Notes: generated by a model from the letters alone, not told the origin. A stretch of 64,000 nucleotides of DNA from Carnegiea gigantea (GCA_029747015.1 JAKOGI010000443.1:330501-394500); one strand, 5' to 3'. Counted from the first letter of the stretch, positions 1-11,391 are shown. A program made the numbers and translations.

Positions 1-590
1 AACTTAGTTAGTTTTGAGAAAAATAGGCACTTTGGATCTGGAAATTCCAGAAAGTTAATTACCATCTCGTATTCCTAGGATTTAATGACGGGGTCGTTTA
101 GAAAGTTGAAATTTGCCGGGAAACTAACACCACAAGCTCAGACTTATCGGAAAAGTAGATTGTAGTATTCTATGATTCCCAAACATTATATGAATAATTA
201 TGATAATAGTCGATACAGGCTACAAACCACTTATTGAACCATTTTTCTTGAATATGAGAGCATATTTTTTCTTGGATATCATAAAGACACCTTAGGTAAT
301 TAACTTATAACTTTAGAAGGGAAAATCTTTGGGCTATTAGATAGGTAGAAGATAGTAGACTAGAGCATGATCTAGTTTTTATATGCAATTTCAAATTATC
401 TATAAGGACCTTACTAAAAGGAATAACCCATTCTAGTAGTAATGGCATCACATATTAGACTTCCTCCTTTTTCAACAGGAGTTCTGCTCTGATGGTTACC
501 ATTGGTGAGTTCTTGAGTTAAACTATCTACCAGAAAGTTCTTCAATCCCTGTATATGTTCAATAGAAAAGAAAAACTGGTTAAGCCATAA
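1..590 (-). other. Degenerate 3' part of endogenous pararetrovirus
   Basis: This AT-rich stretch lies immediately downstream (minus-strand sense) of the RNase H relic and should hold the end of the polymerase and whatever followed it in the viral genome. I see no frame long enough to name and no polyadenylation signal I would defend. Assignment to the virus rests only on position and continuity. Confidence 0.3.
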
Positions 591-908
591 TTACCAACGC
601 AGGAGTCGCCCTTGTGTTTCCATATTTGATAAATTCTTTTTCACAAAACCAAGTATTCCTTTACAATTAGTTCTAACACTAAAAGGTTTTTGAGCTAAGA
701 AGATTAAGAATTTTTTAATTCCTCTTTCCTTTTTCATCATGGGATAGTCGCATTCTACCTTATTAAAACTTCCACTACAATATTTACAGAGCTTTTCTCC
801 TTCTTTGATTTTGAATACCACATTCCAGTGCTTATTATTGGCATCTGTCTCTAGAATTAAATCATCTCCTTCATTAGGAGGACTAAGAACACGAAGATTT
901 TTACACAT
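591..908 (-). pseudogene. Endogenous caulimovirid RNase H fragment
   Basis: The 105-codon minus-strand frame resembles the RNase H domain of plant pararetroviruses (Caulimoviridae). An early acidic motif reads LETDAN, followed by a cysteine-containing strand (LCKYCSGSF) and the later IRT/VRTNCKG-type segment. In the family this domain removes the RNA template during reverse transcription. The frame is short and has no intact link to the RT region to its right, where stops and frameshifts interrupt it. It is one piece of an old, non-functional integrated copy. The family call is fairly secure because RT and coat-protein relics lie in the expected order on the same strand; the genus is not determined. 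Confidence 0.7.
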
Positions 909-1870
909 TTTTTTAAAGTTTTGAATAATTCTTGAATCACTAGGGGTCCATATCCAACCTTCTTCTTCCTTGAGTTTCTACTACAATAGCTTTCTTAGTT
1001 TGGCTAAATCTTTAATGAAATCTTAAGCATAGATAAGATATCCAAGAAACCTTTGTAACTGCTTTCTATCTTTAATCTTTTTCAAGAAAATTTCCTATTT
1101 TTTTCTAGAATATGCCTTTGTAGAACAATTTGTCTAGCTTTTATCTCTAGACATAAAAACTCAATCCCTTGTTCAGCATAAATGCACTTGTTCCTTCCAA
1201 GTATAATACCATGATTAATGCATCTTTGGTTGATAGTTAAGACATCATCTTTGTGTTGTACTATGGTTTTGGAAGAGATAAGGATATCAGCGATATAAAC
1301 TACACATCAGTGATTAAGATCTTTGACGATGTTATCCATTCTTCTCCAGAGTATTTGAGGTATATTCTTTAAACCAAATAGCATTACTATCCATTCATAA
1401 TGTCCGTGAGGGGCACTAAATGCGATTAAAGGAATGCTTTCTTCATCTATTTTTATCTACCAGTATCTGCTTTTGCAATCAAGTACTATTTTGTTGGGAA
1501 TGTAACAACCATCAAAGAGAGTATTATCATTAAGCTTTTTATAATTGATCACCATTCTGGCTTTTTCTCTTTTTTCTTCAGCATGATTTCTTGCCATGAT
1601 AGCGGGAATGTTGTGATGACTTTTGCTATTCCTTTCTTTGATTTGTTTCTCAAATTCTTAGATATCCTAGTGTGTATACATCATTTGTTTGACCCGAATA
1701 ATAGTATTGGGAATTAACAAAGTAACTTTTGTAATTATCTTAGCTTTATCCCAAAATTTTAGGGGATTATTATAGTAGAATTTTTTGTATAATTTCTCTT
1801 ATTCTTCGACAATCTGCTCTTTAATATACAACTCGAATAATAAAATTGTTAATGCTACCTCTCGTTGTAT
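909..1870 (-). pseudogene. Endogenous caulimovirid reverse transcriptase, broken
   Basis: Reading leftward on the minus strand in several frames, RT landmarks appear in order: a substrate-binding block ending in KSRYWQI near 1455-1480, a FSAPHGHYEW block near 1390-1420, and the catalytic loop near 1283-1297. In the catalytic loop the first of the two aspartates reads alanine (Y-I-A-D instead of Y-x-D-D), so this copy could not polymerise even if its frame were open. Many stops and frameshifts separate the blocks. In the family the enzyme copies pregenomic RNA to DNA in the cytoplasm. No clear aspartic-protease motif is visible between this and the movement-protein-like remnant to its right. 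Confidence 0.65.
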
Positions 1871-2138
1871 AGGCATTACTTTCTCACTACGCTGGCTGCG
1901 TGTAAACTCAATTTTCTAATGAGTATATGCCTTGCTTAATTTTGCAGTAGGAATTGAGTGATCATTAATTGTGAATATCTTTTGGTTTATGGTCTACGTG
2001 TATGGAGAATATAATCTCTGAAAATTATTTCCAATAAATTCAATTTTTAGGGATAGGATGTTTCTAGCAAATCTTTTACGCTCACATAATATCCTGGTAG
2101 GCAATTGAGTCCTACTGACCCATTACATGTATTGGTCT

Positions 2139-2310
2139 TTACCCATGTGATAATTTGATTATTAAATTTGGTATGTCAAATATCACATAGTAAAGCATAA
2201 AGATCAATGTCTTTTCCATAATATCGTAATGGAGTAATTTGGACTTGGATACCTCCAACATGGATATGCCTTTGCTTTCTATCTTTGTTATGCTTAAGGA
2301 TATTTTTTCA
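2139..2310 (-). pseudogene. Caulimovirid movement-protein-like remnant
   Basis: About 45 codons on the minus strand (roughly 2300 down to 2165) read as an HIHVGGIQVQITPL-type strand followed by a GKDIDLYALLCD-type strand. This pattern resembles the core of caulimovirid movement proteins (30K superfamily), which open plasmodesmata for cell-to-cell spread. A stop interrupts it near 2175 and the remainder is not recognisable, so most of the domain is lost or diverged. It sits between the coat-protein end and RT, an order that matters for classification. I recognised it by pattern only; an HMM comparison would decide. Confidence 0.4.
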
Positions 2311-2734
2311 ATTAATGAGATTAACTTCTTCCACATCATACTCATAGTATTTTATCTCAAAACCTCCTTCCATCATTTCACATACGTACTTACTCTTTAA
2401 TTGAAAGATTAATTTTTTATAGATTATGTCTTTCTGAATTACAGGAAGGACCCAATCACCTTTGACTTCTTCGTTATCATTGTCTAAAACAAACTCTTCT
2501 CCTTGAAGATCATCAAGACTAATCATGCTACTTTTTATCATATGACTTGTTTCTTCGTAATCACTTTCTTCATATTCATTGTCTAATATAATTTTAACAA
2601 TTCCTTTGTTGCTGCTTAGGGATAGGTCTAATGTCTCATCGTTACTAAGCTCAATATAATCTATGCTTCCTAGGGTTTCAAGTAAGCTTATTATTCTTCC
2701 TATTTTTGCATTCATTACCATAATGTCCTACTTC
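2308..2734 (-). pseudogene. Caulimovirid coat-protein C-terminal part and acidic linker
   Basis: This minus-strand frame holds the second half of a CCHC zinc knuckle (His codon at 2723-2725, last Cys at 2708-2710). A basic stretch follows, then an acidic, serine-rich segment with clusters such as DNEYEESDYEE. The first half of the knuckle lies 16 kb away at 18784-18795, because a retrotransposon inserted between the two halves. In the family the knuckle belongs to the coat protein and binds nucleic acid for packaging. The listed ATG-initiated frame is therefore not a real start; it is the interior of a longer ancestral frame cut by the insertion. Confidence 0.7.
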
Positions 2735-2739
2735 TCCGC
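2735..2739. repeat. Left target-site duplication TCCGC
   Basis: The 5 bp TCCGC directly precedes the LTR starting at 2740 and recurs at 18781-18785 directly after the LTR ending at 18780. Five bp is the usual duplication for LTR-element integration. Removing the insertion and one copy restores codon phase across the coat-protein zinc knuckle. Confidence 0.9.
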
Positions 2740-3589
2740 TGCAACAGCCGGAACTTTATCCCCTTCGTTAATTCATATCGTTATAAACTGAACTAATATC
2801 GATGAAGTCTGCCCGAGTGCTAATTTTATTGAAAGGAATATTAGTATTCTCATTATTATTAGTTTTATTGGTATTAAGGATTATTACCGGGCACTACATT
2901 GAGCAGATTTTTGAATACGACTAGAATGTCGAACTGTGGGAACCATCCTGCAATTTATGGAATCGAACCTTAATATCATAAAAAGGCGAAGAATCGACCG
3001 ATGATTATATTAATGGTTACAGTTTAAGATTTGGAGGTCGGAAAATTTGGATTGAGGGTATAGTGGGTTGGTGTTATTATCAGTTACCAGCAAGAACAAA
3101 AGAAAAAGGAAAAAGAAAAAAAATTTAAAAGGGGCCGAAGCCCCCTTCTTTTCGACCAGAGAGAGAAGGATCGCGAGAGGGGGGGTTCTCGACCCCCTGC
3201 CTGTGCCACACCCACATACATACGCCGGAGAGGGTGAGGGAGGCCCGGCGGTGTCGCCGACAACCGGCCGACGCACGCCCGGCTGTCCCCACCTCGCCGG
3301 TCGGCGCCCAATTTGGGCCAGAGAGAGGCAGAGGCAGACGCAGGGGAGGAGAAAGCGGCTCAGCAAGGGGGGGTTGCTGGCGGTGTCTCGGCGGCTCCTC
3401 CACGGCTCGCCAGCGGCGGCGGTTCAGCAGCGAGGTGGTGGCTAGCGGATGGGGAGCAAAGGATGGACCGAACCCACACCAAGCCAACTCGAATCAAACC
3501 CTAAAAACGGGTTCTTTACCTTGGATTCGAGGTGGGTTCCCTCTTCTTCCTATTTATTGTTAATTCGATGAAAGTTTATTGATTATAGT

Positions 3590-4110
3590 TCGTTCAGGTT
3601 GAATTGGAATTGATTACATCGATAACTTGCAATTTATTGATTGATATGTTGTTTATTGATTATCGCAAGTTTATCGACTTACATGTAGTTATTGATTCTA
3701 TATAGCTCATCAATTATCTAAAGTTATCGATTATTCGATCATATAACGTTTATCAGTTTAATTGTAATCCATCGATTATATGAAGTGTATTGAGTATACT
3801 TGCATCAAGTTTAGCGATTTGTCGCTTATATGAAGTTTAGCGATTTGATATAGTCTATCGCTGATATAAAGTTGATCAATTATATCGATACAGCTTATCG
3901 ATTCTAGAAAATTATCCATTATATCAAGTTTAATGATTATATGTCATTACCGATTATAGAAAGTTTAATGATTATTGATTATATAGAGTTTATTGGTTTA
4001 TATGTAGTTTATTAATTATATGGAGTTTATCGATTATATAAAGTTATTGACTATATAAAGTTTATCGATTATATATATAGTTCATCAATTACATGTATTC
4101 ATCGTTTATA
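3590..4110 (+). repeat. Degenerate ATCGAT/ATTGAT tandem array in left LTR
   Basis: Dozens of variants of a short unit like GTTTATCGATTATATGAA follow one another, spaced about 15-25 bp. The units contain the palindrome ATCGAT or one-base variants. The same array recurs, longer, at 16390-17060 in the right LTR. No function is known to me. Confidence 0.8.
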
Positions 4111-4315
4111 GTGCTTGCATAGAAATGATATAGTTATGAATGCTTATTTATCTGATTTCTAAGCATTCCTAAATGTTTTATTGGTTGCCTGTTTTCATTG
4201 ACAAGTCATTGGTTACATTGCATCAATTGGATTCTTAGCGTAACCAACCCGGTATTTCCTTTTTTAAGTTTACATAGCACTTTAACTTCAATGCTTCAAA
4301 ATTCAGTGTTTATTG

Positions 4316-4500
4316 CTCTGTCAGTGGGCAGAGACTTCAGAGTTCAATGTTTCATCGTTCTGCCAGTAGGCAGGAATTTCAAAGTTCAAAGTCCATAGTT
4401 ATGCCATTTAAAGTTCATAGTTATTACATTCAAAGTTCATAGCTCTGCCAATAGGCAAAAGTTTCAAAGTCCAAAGTTCATAACTTTGCCAATGGGCAAA
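4316..4500 (+). repeat. Hairpin-containing repeats in left LTR
   Basis: Units of about 40-55 bp built on AAAGTTCATAG carry short inverted repeats with 4-nt loops. Examples are 4316-4333 (CTCTGTC / GGCAGAG, one G-U pair), 4358-4375 (TTCTGCC / GGCAGGA, one G-U pair) and 4485-4500 (TTTGCC / GGCAAA). The unit near 4443-4460 has lost pairs. Related units occur in the interior and in the right LTR. Confidence 0.75.
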
Positions 4501-5417
4501 AGTCCCAAAGTTTAGCTTATTGCTTGACAGCATCGTCAATGACATTTAATGATCATGTATGGCATGAAGTATATGTACGGAAATGAGCCTTACGAATGTA
4601 TTGAGCAGTGTATATGAAGTTTTAGTGATGTTTCGTAACAAATATCCCAACAAGTGGTATTTACGGGTTAAACCTCACTATTTTCATTGCGTTTATGCGC
4701 TCATATGATCATCTTATGGTAAGTTCAGTAAGTATACCTACCTTTAAGTTCAAATGGGTGGTGTAAATGCTGTTTCTCTTGCATCGCGATTGGAACATAC
4801 TGTAAGACCGGTGAGTTCTTCAAGGGAAAGGAATTACTAATAGTGGTTGTGAGTTACTATTGCATTTAACGTATTGTTTTAGGAAAAGGGATTATCCACT
4901 GAGCGATAGTTGCTCATTTCCAGTTATTATCGTTGCCTTCCCAGGTCTTTAAAAATACTAGGTAAAAGCTGGCCCACACAAGTCAAGATGGAGTCATTGC
5001 TGTCCTAAGAGTAAAGCTATAAGCTTGTATGTGAGCTGTAAGATGTGTTATGACGTAACGACTTGTAATTTCAGTTCTTGGGTGTCTGTATTTCATTTCA
5101 TTTAGAGTCGTTCTATATGGCCGTGTGAGCCACCATCTAAGTTGCCTAGGGCTGTACCTTTCATTGTTCATTTGTTTAAGCATTGAACTGCGTTAGTTAT
5201 GATGCTCCGGGTGGGTGGCCCGTAGAGCTGTGAACTCTACCGCGTAGTCGTTGGGTTGTAGTCAAGCCCTTTATTACTGTTCTTCAATGCAGGGGAATTA
5301 TTGTAGGGCTTTAAGCCTGGAAAACGGTCAATTTTTAGGGGAAACTCTGCCCGTTTCATTCCAGGATTTAAAGAAAAACGTCAGCACTCTTAGCCATAGG
5401 GCTAGGGGCGTTACAGG

Positions 5418-5429
5418 TGGTATCAGAGC
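5418..5429 (+). promoter_or_regulatory. Primer binding site (tRNA-Met type)
   Basis: TGGTATCAGAGC begins two bases after the LTR end at 5415. This is the usual plant initiator tRNA-Met complementary site used to start minus-strand DNA synthesis. Confidence 0.9.
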
Positions 5430-6777
5430 GCAAGGTCCTGCGACCATAGGCTTGCATTGTATATAGTTGTTTAAGAATGGTACTTGATGAGGTGCTCATT
5501 GATGTGCCACATGTGCAAATGTGCTTTGGCATGATAGTTGTGGTGTTTAGTGACTAGGTGTGGCTTGAATAAGTTGCTTGATTGAAAGAAAGAGTAGCTT
5601 GCTGGAGCAAGCAGAGTGCTAACATTGTAAAGATAGCCTTGTATATATGTTTTAGTGATGCTTTAGTGATTTAAAGCAAATGTTTCAATTATGCTTGAAT
5701 TGGACTTAAGCTTATTCATGTTCTTAATGTACGGTTTGTTCCTCGGCCCTATAATGGTGTGGGCGGACATACTCAATGGTTAGTAGGGAAAGGGCTGGAA
5801 GCAGCCACAAATTTATTGAAGTCTAGAGACGTTGAAAGTCGAGGTTTTTCCCAACTAGGAAGATTAAAGGTTTTGCTTCACGTTGGACGATTCTTCTTGC
5901 TATAGAGTTAAATCTTGCTGTTGCATTTAAAGACATGTAACGGTATAGGCAATGATATTCGAGTCTCGTACTATGAGCATAAGTCTCTGGGCGTGCCTAA
6001 AGGTATTGGATGCTTACTTGCCCAATGACCAGTTGTAAGTGAATAATGACTACTCCCTTAACTGAGGGTTCTTTAGGGGCAATACCTTATCATGTTGTGT
6101 ACATGTCAGCCTCCTTTACAATAGTGTGCTGTGCATGTCAAGGGAATTAAGCAAGAACCTTATACTCGTGCATGCTTGCACGAGTGCTTTTGACGCTCAG
6201 TTGTGGCCTTAATCTGAATTGCTACGTACCTAGGAAGGTACATTTGGCACCCCAGTACGTAACCACTGTTACCCATGAGCCAGCTGAGCACTATGTTCGT
6301 TGTGACTAAGTGTTATTGCTGACTTGCGACTCTCAGGAACTCTTGGAAGTTGTAAATGCTTATTCGTATGATTTCAATGATGAGTTGCCTGTTTCACTCG
6401 ATGCATGGATTTATTCAATTATTTACGTGTGCCCTAATGATTTTCCACACATCGAGCATTCATGTGACTTCAATGATTGGTGGTATTGATAATTTACATG
6501 ATGTCAGGATGTTTTTAAATGATTGCTAGTTGCCCGTTTTAAATTACTAAGTCGCTGGTAACGACATAGCCTTAACTCGCTGGACTGCTCAGCCGAATGA
6601 GTCGAGTGACCAGTCAACGGGTCCAGGGATTCTTTTAAGAGGAATTAAGTTATGAGCGTCCGGTTACGTTGAATCAGTGGTTATGCTTAATTTAGGCAAC
6701 CCAGTACCCTCGTCAAAGCTTACATGCTCATTGCCAGTACCGCCATCGATAGAAGATTCAAAGTTCAATGCTCATTG

Positions 6778-6877
6778 CTCTGCTAGGAGGCAGAGGACTC
6801 AAAAGTCAATATGCACTGCCTTGCCAAGCGGCAATGAACTCATCGTTCAATGTTCATTGCTTTGCCAGTAGGCAGAG
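6778..6877 (+). repeat. Hairpin-containing repeats in LARD interior
   Basis: Three related units with 4-nt loops occur here. They are 6778-6795 (CTCTGCT / GGCAGAG, one G-U pair), 6821-6834 (TTGCC / GGCAA) and 6860-6877 (CTTTGCC / GGCAGAG, one G-U pair). Each is set in a TTCAATG(C/T)TCATTG context resembling the LTR units. Confidence 0.7.
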
Positions 6878-8891
6878 GATTTAAGTTCAGTGATTCATTA
6901 CCCTGATACACCTTGAGGGGTAATAAAGGGAAGAATCTAGCAGACTTTGGAATTGTTATGTCACATGTATCACCTCGCTACTACCAGAGGTGGGGCCTTA
7001 TGTCTTTCTAACACTGTGAAAGCACTGGTGCTAAGTGTAGCAGTTGCCATGGTTTATAGAGCAAGGGTAAAAGCTTTCCATCCATACTAAGAGCGTCTCG
7101 AACCTCTATGATTACCTTATGAGATAAATGTATTGCAAAGCTTCAACGCATGTTTATAAGATCACAGATGCCATTGTTTCTACTCTAGTTAGTTGCTTAG
7201 TAGCTAAATTCTAATGCTTATGGACAAGCCCCAAGACATACTAATGGGTTTAGACTGCACCAGAGGGTTGCACTCAAGTATATTCGGATAGATGCCCCCT
7301 TTCGTGCGGCATTATTACGAACTCATGTGTTTTGAAGCACAATTATAGTACTATGAATACCGTGAGGATTCTGGAAGTTTGTATAGTTACATGGAATGGT
7401 AGGCGTGGTCATTTGTATGTTTCATGAGTGCATAGCACTATAAATGAACCATTTAGCTTCGTTGGCTTGATTCTGGTTGGGTATGTCACTGAATTGACCC
7501 AATAGTTCAGCCTGCGTGAATTGTTATGTCATATAATCATGTTCAATGAATCATTGCATGGCAACTAGTCCTTTATGTTATCGCTAAGGGGCTAACTATG
7601 AACATACTTCATCGCATGATTGTTCAACCGCAGCCCTTAGCAGTTCCATGCTTATCTTTGCACGCATAATTGGAAGGTACGCTGATTTAGTGGAGGGACT
7701 CATTTCCTATGTGGACTAAGACTAATACTCTTATGATTTATTGAGTGGCTAATTACCCATATGCTTAAGGGAAAGCTATGGCAAGTAAGGGTCGCATCCA
7801 TATTGGTTGCTTAATATACCCTATGCTGTGGCCATGCCACATGCTAGTGCACTCGTGACCATATTTGAATGCGCATTTTTAAAGCATATGTATCGACATG
7901 GGCAGAACAACCCTAGCAAGGATTCAACCGAGTGTTCTTACGAGATGTGACTGAGTCATTTTATATTATGTGTGGTATAACGCGTTTTAAGTGATACATA
8001 GTAGATCTCATAGAAAACCATGGATAGTACCTCCATCGTGCGTGCTGACGATGTTGTCTCATTATACATGGGCCATTCAATTTGAATTTATCCCCCAGCC
8101 ACTTGTCGGGTGGCGAGACATGACATCGTTTTCCATAATTCGCCCTATCATTTCTTAAGATCTAACTCCATATGTATGAAATTGCTCTTGAGCACCTTAC
8201 TCTTAATGATTGCATCCAGGGTCATGTTGAAGTCTTTGCCGTAACCCTTCATTGAGGTTTGAGGCATAGTTGCCAATGTAAGTGACCAGAATGATGGTTG
8301 CATATGTACTCCTCCTATAAGCGTTACTCGAGACACGTGATGAACTGATTCAGGTTACATATGATTGTCAGGCTGTAAATATTGAATCATTGATTCCATG
8401 AACTGCCATTATGCCAAAGTAATTTTACGTGTTGTTGGGTGATACCGTCAGCACTTTAGAGAGTTATTGGGAATCTCAGGGACAATCGTTTTAAGCCCCA
8501 AAGGTGAATTGGAAATGCATTGTTATGTACAGACTTTAATGGTTATGGCCTGATGTTATACCCTTGGATGCCAACTCAGCGCAATGCTTGTATATAGAGT
8601 GCCTCACCATAAGACGAATGGTATTTAGCTGATCCAAAGTCTGTGCCTCTTACAAAAGTGAGTTAATACAGTTTTCCACGTACACTCATTCGCCTTCCCC
8701 AATGCGATTCACCCTTGACGCCTGAGTAGAGCAAGTAGACACTTGAAAGGGGTTGGCAAAATGGTGACAGGATGCCATAGGCCTTTTTGGAATTACATTC
8801 ATTGTGCAACAGATTTTCTGATTCTGTAATGAGTTATATGAATTGTACTGGATGTATGTAAGTGCTATGGGTGGCTTAATATAGACCTTGG

Positions 8892-8932
8892 AATTTCGAG
8901 GACGAAATTCTTTTTAAGGGGGAAAGGATGTA
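8892..8932 (+). pseudogene. Relic of chromovirus pol C-terminus with polypurine tract
   Basis: In one frame the sequence reads NFEDEILFKGER and then stops just inside the LTR. This matches the very end of pol in Tekay/Del-type chromoviruses, where the frame runs into the LTR. The purine run AAGGGGGAAAGGA (8916-8928) is the plus-strand primer tract directly before the LTR at 8929. The same codons and tract are kept at 15507-15547. Retention is plausibly due to overlap with the functional tract rather than protein constraint. Confidence 0.7.
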
Positions 8933-9508
8933 ACACGTGGGACTTTATCCCCTTCGATAATTCATATCGTTATAAACTGAACTAATATCGATGAAATCTG
9001 CCCGAGTGCTGATTTTATTGAAAGGAATATTAGTATTCTCATTATTATTAGTTTATTAGTATTAAGGATTATTACCGGGCACTACATTGAGCAGATTTTC
9101 GAATACGACTAGAATGTCGAACTGTGGGAACCATTCTGCAATTTATTGAATCGAACCTTAATAAAATCAAAAGGCGAAGAATCGACCGATGATTATATTA
9201 ATGGTTACAGCTTAAGATTTAGAGGTTGGCAAGTTTGGATTGAGGGTACAGTGGGTTGGTGTTATTACCAGTTACCAGCAAGAACAAAAGAAAAAGGAAA
9301 AAGAAAAAAAAATTTAAAAGGGGCCGAAGCCCCCTTTTTTTCGGGCAGAGAGGGACGGATCGTGAGAGAGGGGGTTCTCGACCCCCTGCCCGTGCCACAC
9401 GCACATACGCCGGAGAGGGTGAGGGAGGCCAGGCGGTGTCACCGGCAACCGACCGAAGCCCCCTTTTTTTCGGGCAGAGAGGGAAGGATCGTGAGAGAGG
9501 GGGTTCTC
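8929..9508 (+). repeat. Truncated and rearranged middle LTR
   Basis: This copy starts TGTAACACGTGGG and follows the right LTR closely up to about 9451. It then jumps back and repeats about 55 bp of its own GC-rich block (9453-9508 matches 9324 onward), and ends at TTCTC (9504-9508), where it fuses to the coding part of the gag-protease element. Roughly 2.6 kb of LTR is therefore missing. By eye it is closer to the right LTR than to the left one. Confidence 0.85.
9320..9333 (+). repeat. GC-rich hairpin followed by T-run in LTR
   Basis: GGGGCCGAAGCCCC forms a 5-bp GC stem with a CGAA loop, preceded by A-rich and followed by T-rich sequence that can extend the stem around one bulged C. The same element occurs in the left LTR (near 3133) and right LTR (near 15937). 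The back-jump in the middle LTR lands inside it. Confidence 0.65.
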
Positions 9509-10233
9509 TTTCTATTGAAGACCACTATAAGGATGAGATATTGTGTGACATTCTTCCTATGGATGCAAGCCATATATTGTTGGGTAGACCATGGATGTTT
9601 GATCGCCATGTAATTCATCATGGGCGCCTCAACACCTACTCCTTTATTAAGGATGAGAAGAAAATCACCTTGACCCCTATTCCATCGTGCCAAAGCCCCA
9701 AGCCACAAAAGGACCGACAAGCCTTAACCCTCATTCATCCTTCCCAAACCCTTGCCCCCAAAGAAGATTTCCCACTTCCGCCTCTTCTCCTCACCAGGTA
9801 TGACCCGTTTTATCATCCTCCCCTCACCCTCTTCTATATCTCTCTAGAGGTGATGCCCTGTGACCTCCTTCCCCAAAAGCTCCCATATTGTAAGCGCGAC
9901 CCCTTTCTTGAGAGGCTTGCCAACCCTTTGAGTTTGAGGACAAACTCAAAACAACCCGGGGAGTATGATGCATATTTCCATATGCATCATTTTTATTCAA
10001 GTCCAATTTCAAAGAAGAAAAGGGTCAAAGAAGATCATGCATGGAAATGTGCCTATTTGGTCTTCTTAAGTGAGTTCAAAGACTCGCGACACTATGGAGA
10101 GGTCAAAAAGAGGTTAAGCTTTGCTAGAAATTTGGTGCCGAATTCATCCCTGCGGAACCCGATTTTTGTGACCACTTTTGGACAAGCTCAAGTGGACCCA
10201 CAACTTGAGGGCCCATGTGCTTTTGAAGCTTAA
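9509..10233 (+). pseudogene. 3' fragment of gag-protease ORF (upstream copy)
   Basis: From the junction at TTCTC the sequence matches 12730-13454 almost base for base (I noticed one difference in the coding part). It encodes the end of the protease region (DASHILLGRPWMFDRHV) and the whole extra C-terminal domain, ending PCAFEA then stop. There is no gag or zinc knuckle. The open frame reaching back to 9256 is a chance fusion with LTR sequence, so a protein from that start would be artificial. It marks the interior end of a former upstream unit. Confidence 0.85.
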
Positions 10234-11108
10234 GATTTCAGCTTTAAAATAAGCCCAAGTTTGTTTAATTTGGACATCATTTGATTGGGCAAAATATCAC
10301 TCAAAGATACGTTATGCTGATCCAGTCCAGTCTGAGATAGGTGCATTGTTTGGGCCATAACTTTCAAACCGCTTATCCAAATTGAGCAAATGAGCCCATT
10401 CTGGAAAATAGACTTCCAGGGCTTTCTATCAAGCCCAAGAACGCGTGATTTGGCCGAGTATTCTGGAAGTTATGCTCTGTTGAAGTTGAGGCAGCTGCAA
10501 GGATTAATTCTGGGAATATGAAGAGTCTTCGGTTACATGTGATTGTGTGGCTGGCATTGTGCACGTTTTGGAGCCTTCTAGATTGGTGTAATCAGCTAAG
10601 AAATCCTAGAATATTCCTTGTAACCTCCCCCACCCCTTTTATGATGTGTCTTTCCATTTATCTTAGTCTTTTCATTTTACTAGTTTTAATTGTTAGGAGT
10701 TATTTGAGTCCTTTTGTTGTCTTTTGCTGAGCCTATATAAAGGGGGGGCGTGTGAGCATTGTAGATCAGATTTCTAAGGCATTTTCAAGAGTAATTCAAG
10801 CACCTTTGAGAGTGATTCTCATTTGTGTCCCAAAAATTCCTAGTTCTATATCTTGAATTTGGCTAATTCAAGTGGTGTTCTAGGTTCTCCTTCTTTTCTT
10901 TGGAGTGATTCCTCAGAAGAGTGAAGGGAATTAGCCCAAGACCAAGGTGTGAGTGGCTCCAGAAGGATTATCTCATACTCAAAGTCTTGCACTATCCATC
11001 TCTATCCTGTTTGGTGATATTCTTCATCTTTCCCATCTTTCTCTCTTTTCATTTTGCTTAGTTTGATTTGAGTTTGATTTGGATCACTTTCCACCCACAT
11101 ATACATCA
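10217..11108 (+). repeat. LTR of gag-protease element (left copy)
   Basis: The right boundary (CATATACATCA, 11108) is firm because a tRNA-Met primer site follows two bases later. The left boundary is uncertain. A plausible start is TGTGCTTTTG at 10217, after a short purine run and overlapping the last codons of the ORF. The U3 region contains a TATA box. The copy at 13438-14330 differs at roughly ten positions by eye. Confidence 0.65.
10734..10740 (+). promoter_or_regulatory. TATA box in gag-protease element LTR
   Basis: TATATAA in the context GCCTATATAAAGGGGGGG lies in the LTR with a T-rich upstream stretch, as expected for the U3/R promoter. The second LTR keeps the same box near 13955. 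Confidence 0.6.
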
Positions 11109-11110
11109 AT

Positions 11111-11124
11111 TGGTATCAGAGCCA
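11111..11124 (+). promoter_or_regulatory. Primer binding site of gag-protease element
   Basis: TGGTATCAGAGCCA starts two bases after the LTR end and matches the plant initiator tRNA-Met primer site. Confidence 0.9.
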
Positions 11125-11391
11125 CGGTTTTTAAGTGACCCACATCACACCCAAGTACATCCCAAAAATCCAAAATACAAACAAACAAAAAAAAAAAAAG
11201 GCACAAACCGGCAAAACCCAGTCTCGAAGACCAGAGAAGCAGCACGGTGCCCCCGTGCCACCCAGCACGACCGTGCCACTACTACTTTTCTGCATTTCCT
11301 CAAGTCGAAGCATAGCACGGCCTGCCCGTGCCCCCTTGCACGACCGTGCCACTTTCCCTGCTGCATATTCTTCCTTCAAAGCATCTCCAAC

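Larger units (their letters stand above)
2740..5415 (+). repeat. Left LTR of LARD-like element
   Basis: It begins TGCAACAGCC, a mutated form of TGTAACACGT seen in the other copies, and ends GGGGCGTTACA directly before the primer site. It is shorter than the right LTR (2676 versus 3237 bp), chiefly because it lacks a block matching about 17460-17830. A GC- and CpG-rich block (about 3120-3500) sits in otherwise AT-rich sequence and starts with a hairpin GGGGCCGAAGCCCC. Beyond it lie an ATCGAT-type repeat array and a hairpin-repeat array. It differs from the right LTR by several percent by eye, more than the middle copy does. Confidence 0.85.
5416..8928 (+). other. Non-coding interior of LARD-like element
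   Basis: These 3.5 kb hold no frame with a recognisable gag, protease, RT, RNase H or integrase; all frames are short. A cluster of hairpin repeats lies at 6778-6877. The last 1213 bp (7716-8928) recur at 14331-15543 with identical length and, in the parts I compared by eye, roughly 3 percent mismatch. Position 7716 (CTAAG) is the unoccupied version of the site where the gag-protease element's right LTR joins at 14330/14331. The final codons before 8929 are a pol relic, listed separately. Confidence 0.75.

Noticed and set aside
3068..3563. Overlapping R/P/G-rich ORFs on both strands
   Set aside because: They lie in the GC-rich block of an LTR, repeat at 9256 and 15762 onward with changed frames, and show no domain; they are base-composition artefacts.
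3590..4110. CRISPR-like array
   Set aside because: Units are degenerate, spacers are not of constant length, and the context is a plant LTR.
9256..10233. 325-codon ORF as an intact gene
   Set aside because: It is a chance fusion of LTR sequence with the 3' end of a gag-protease ORF across a recombination junction.
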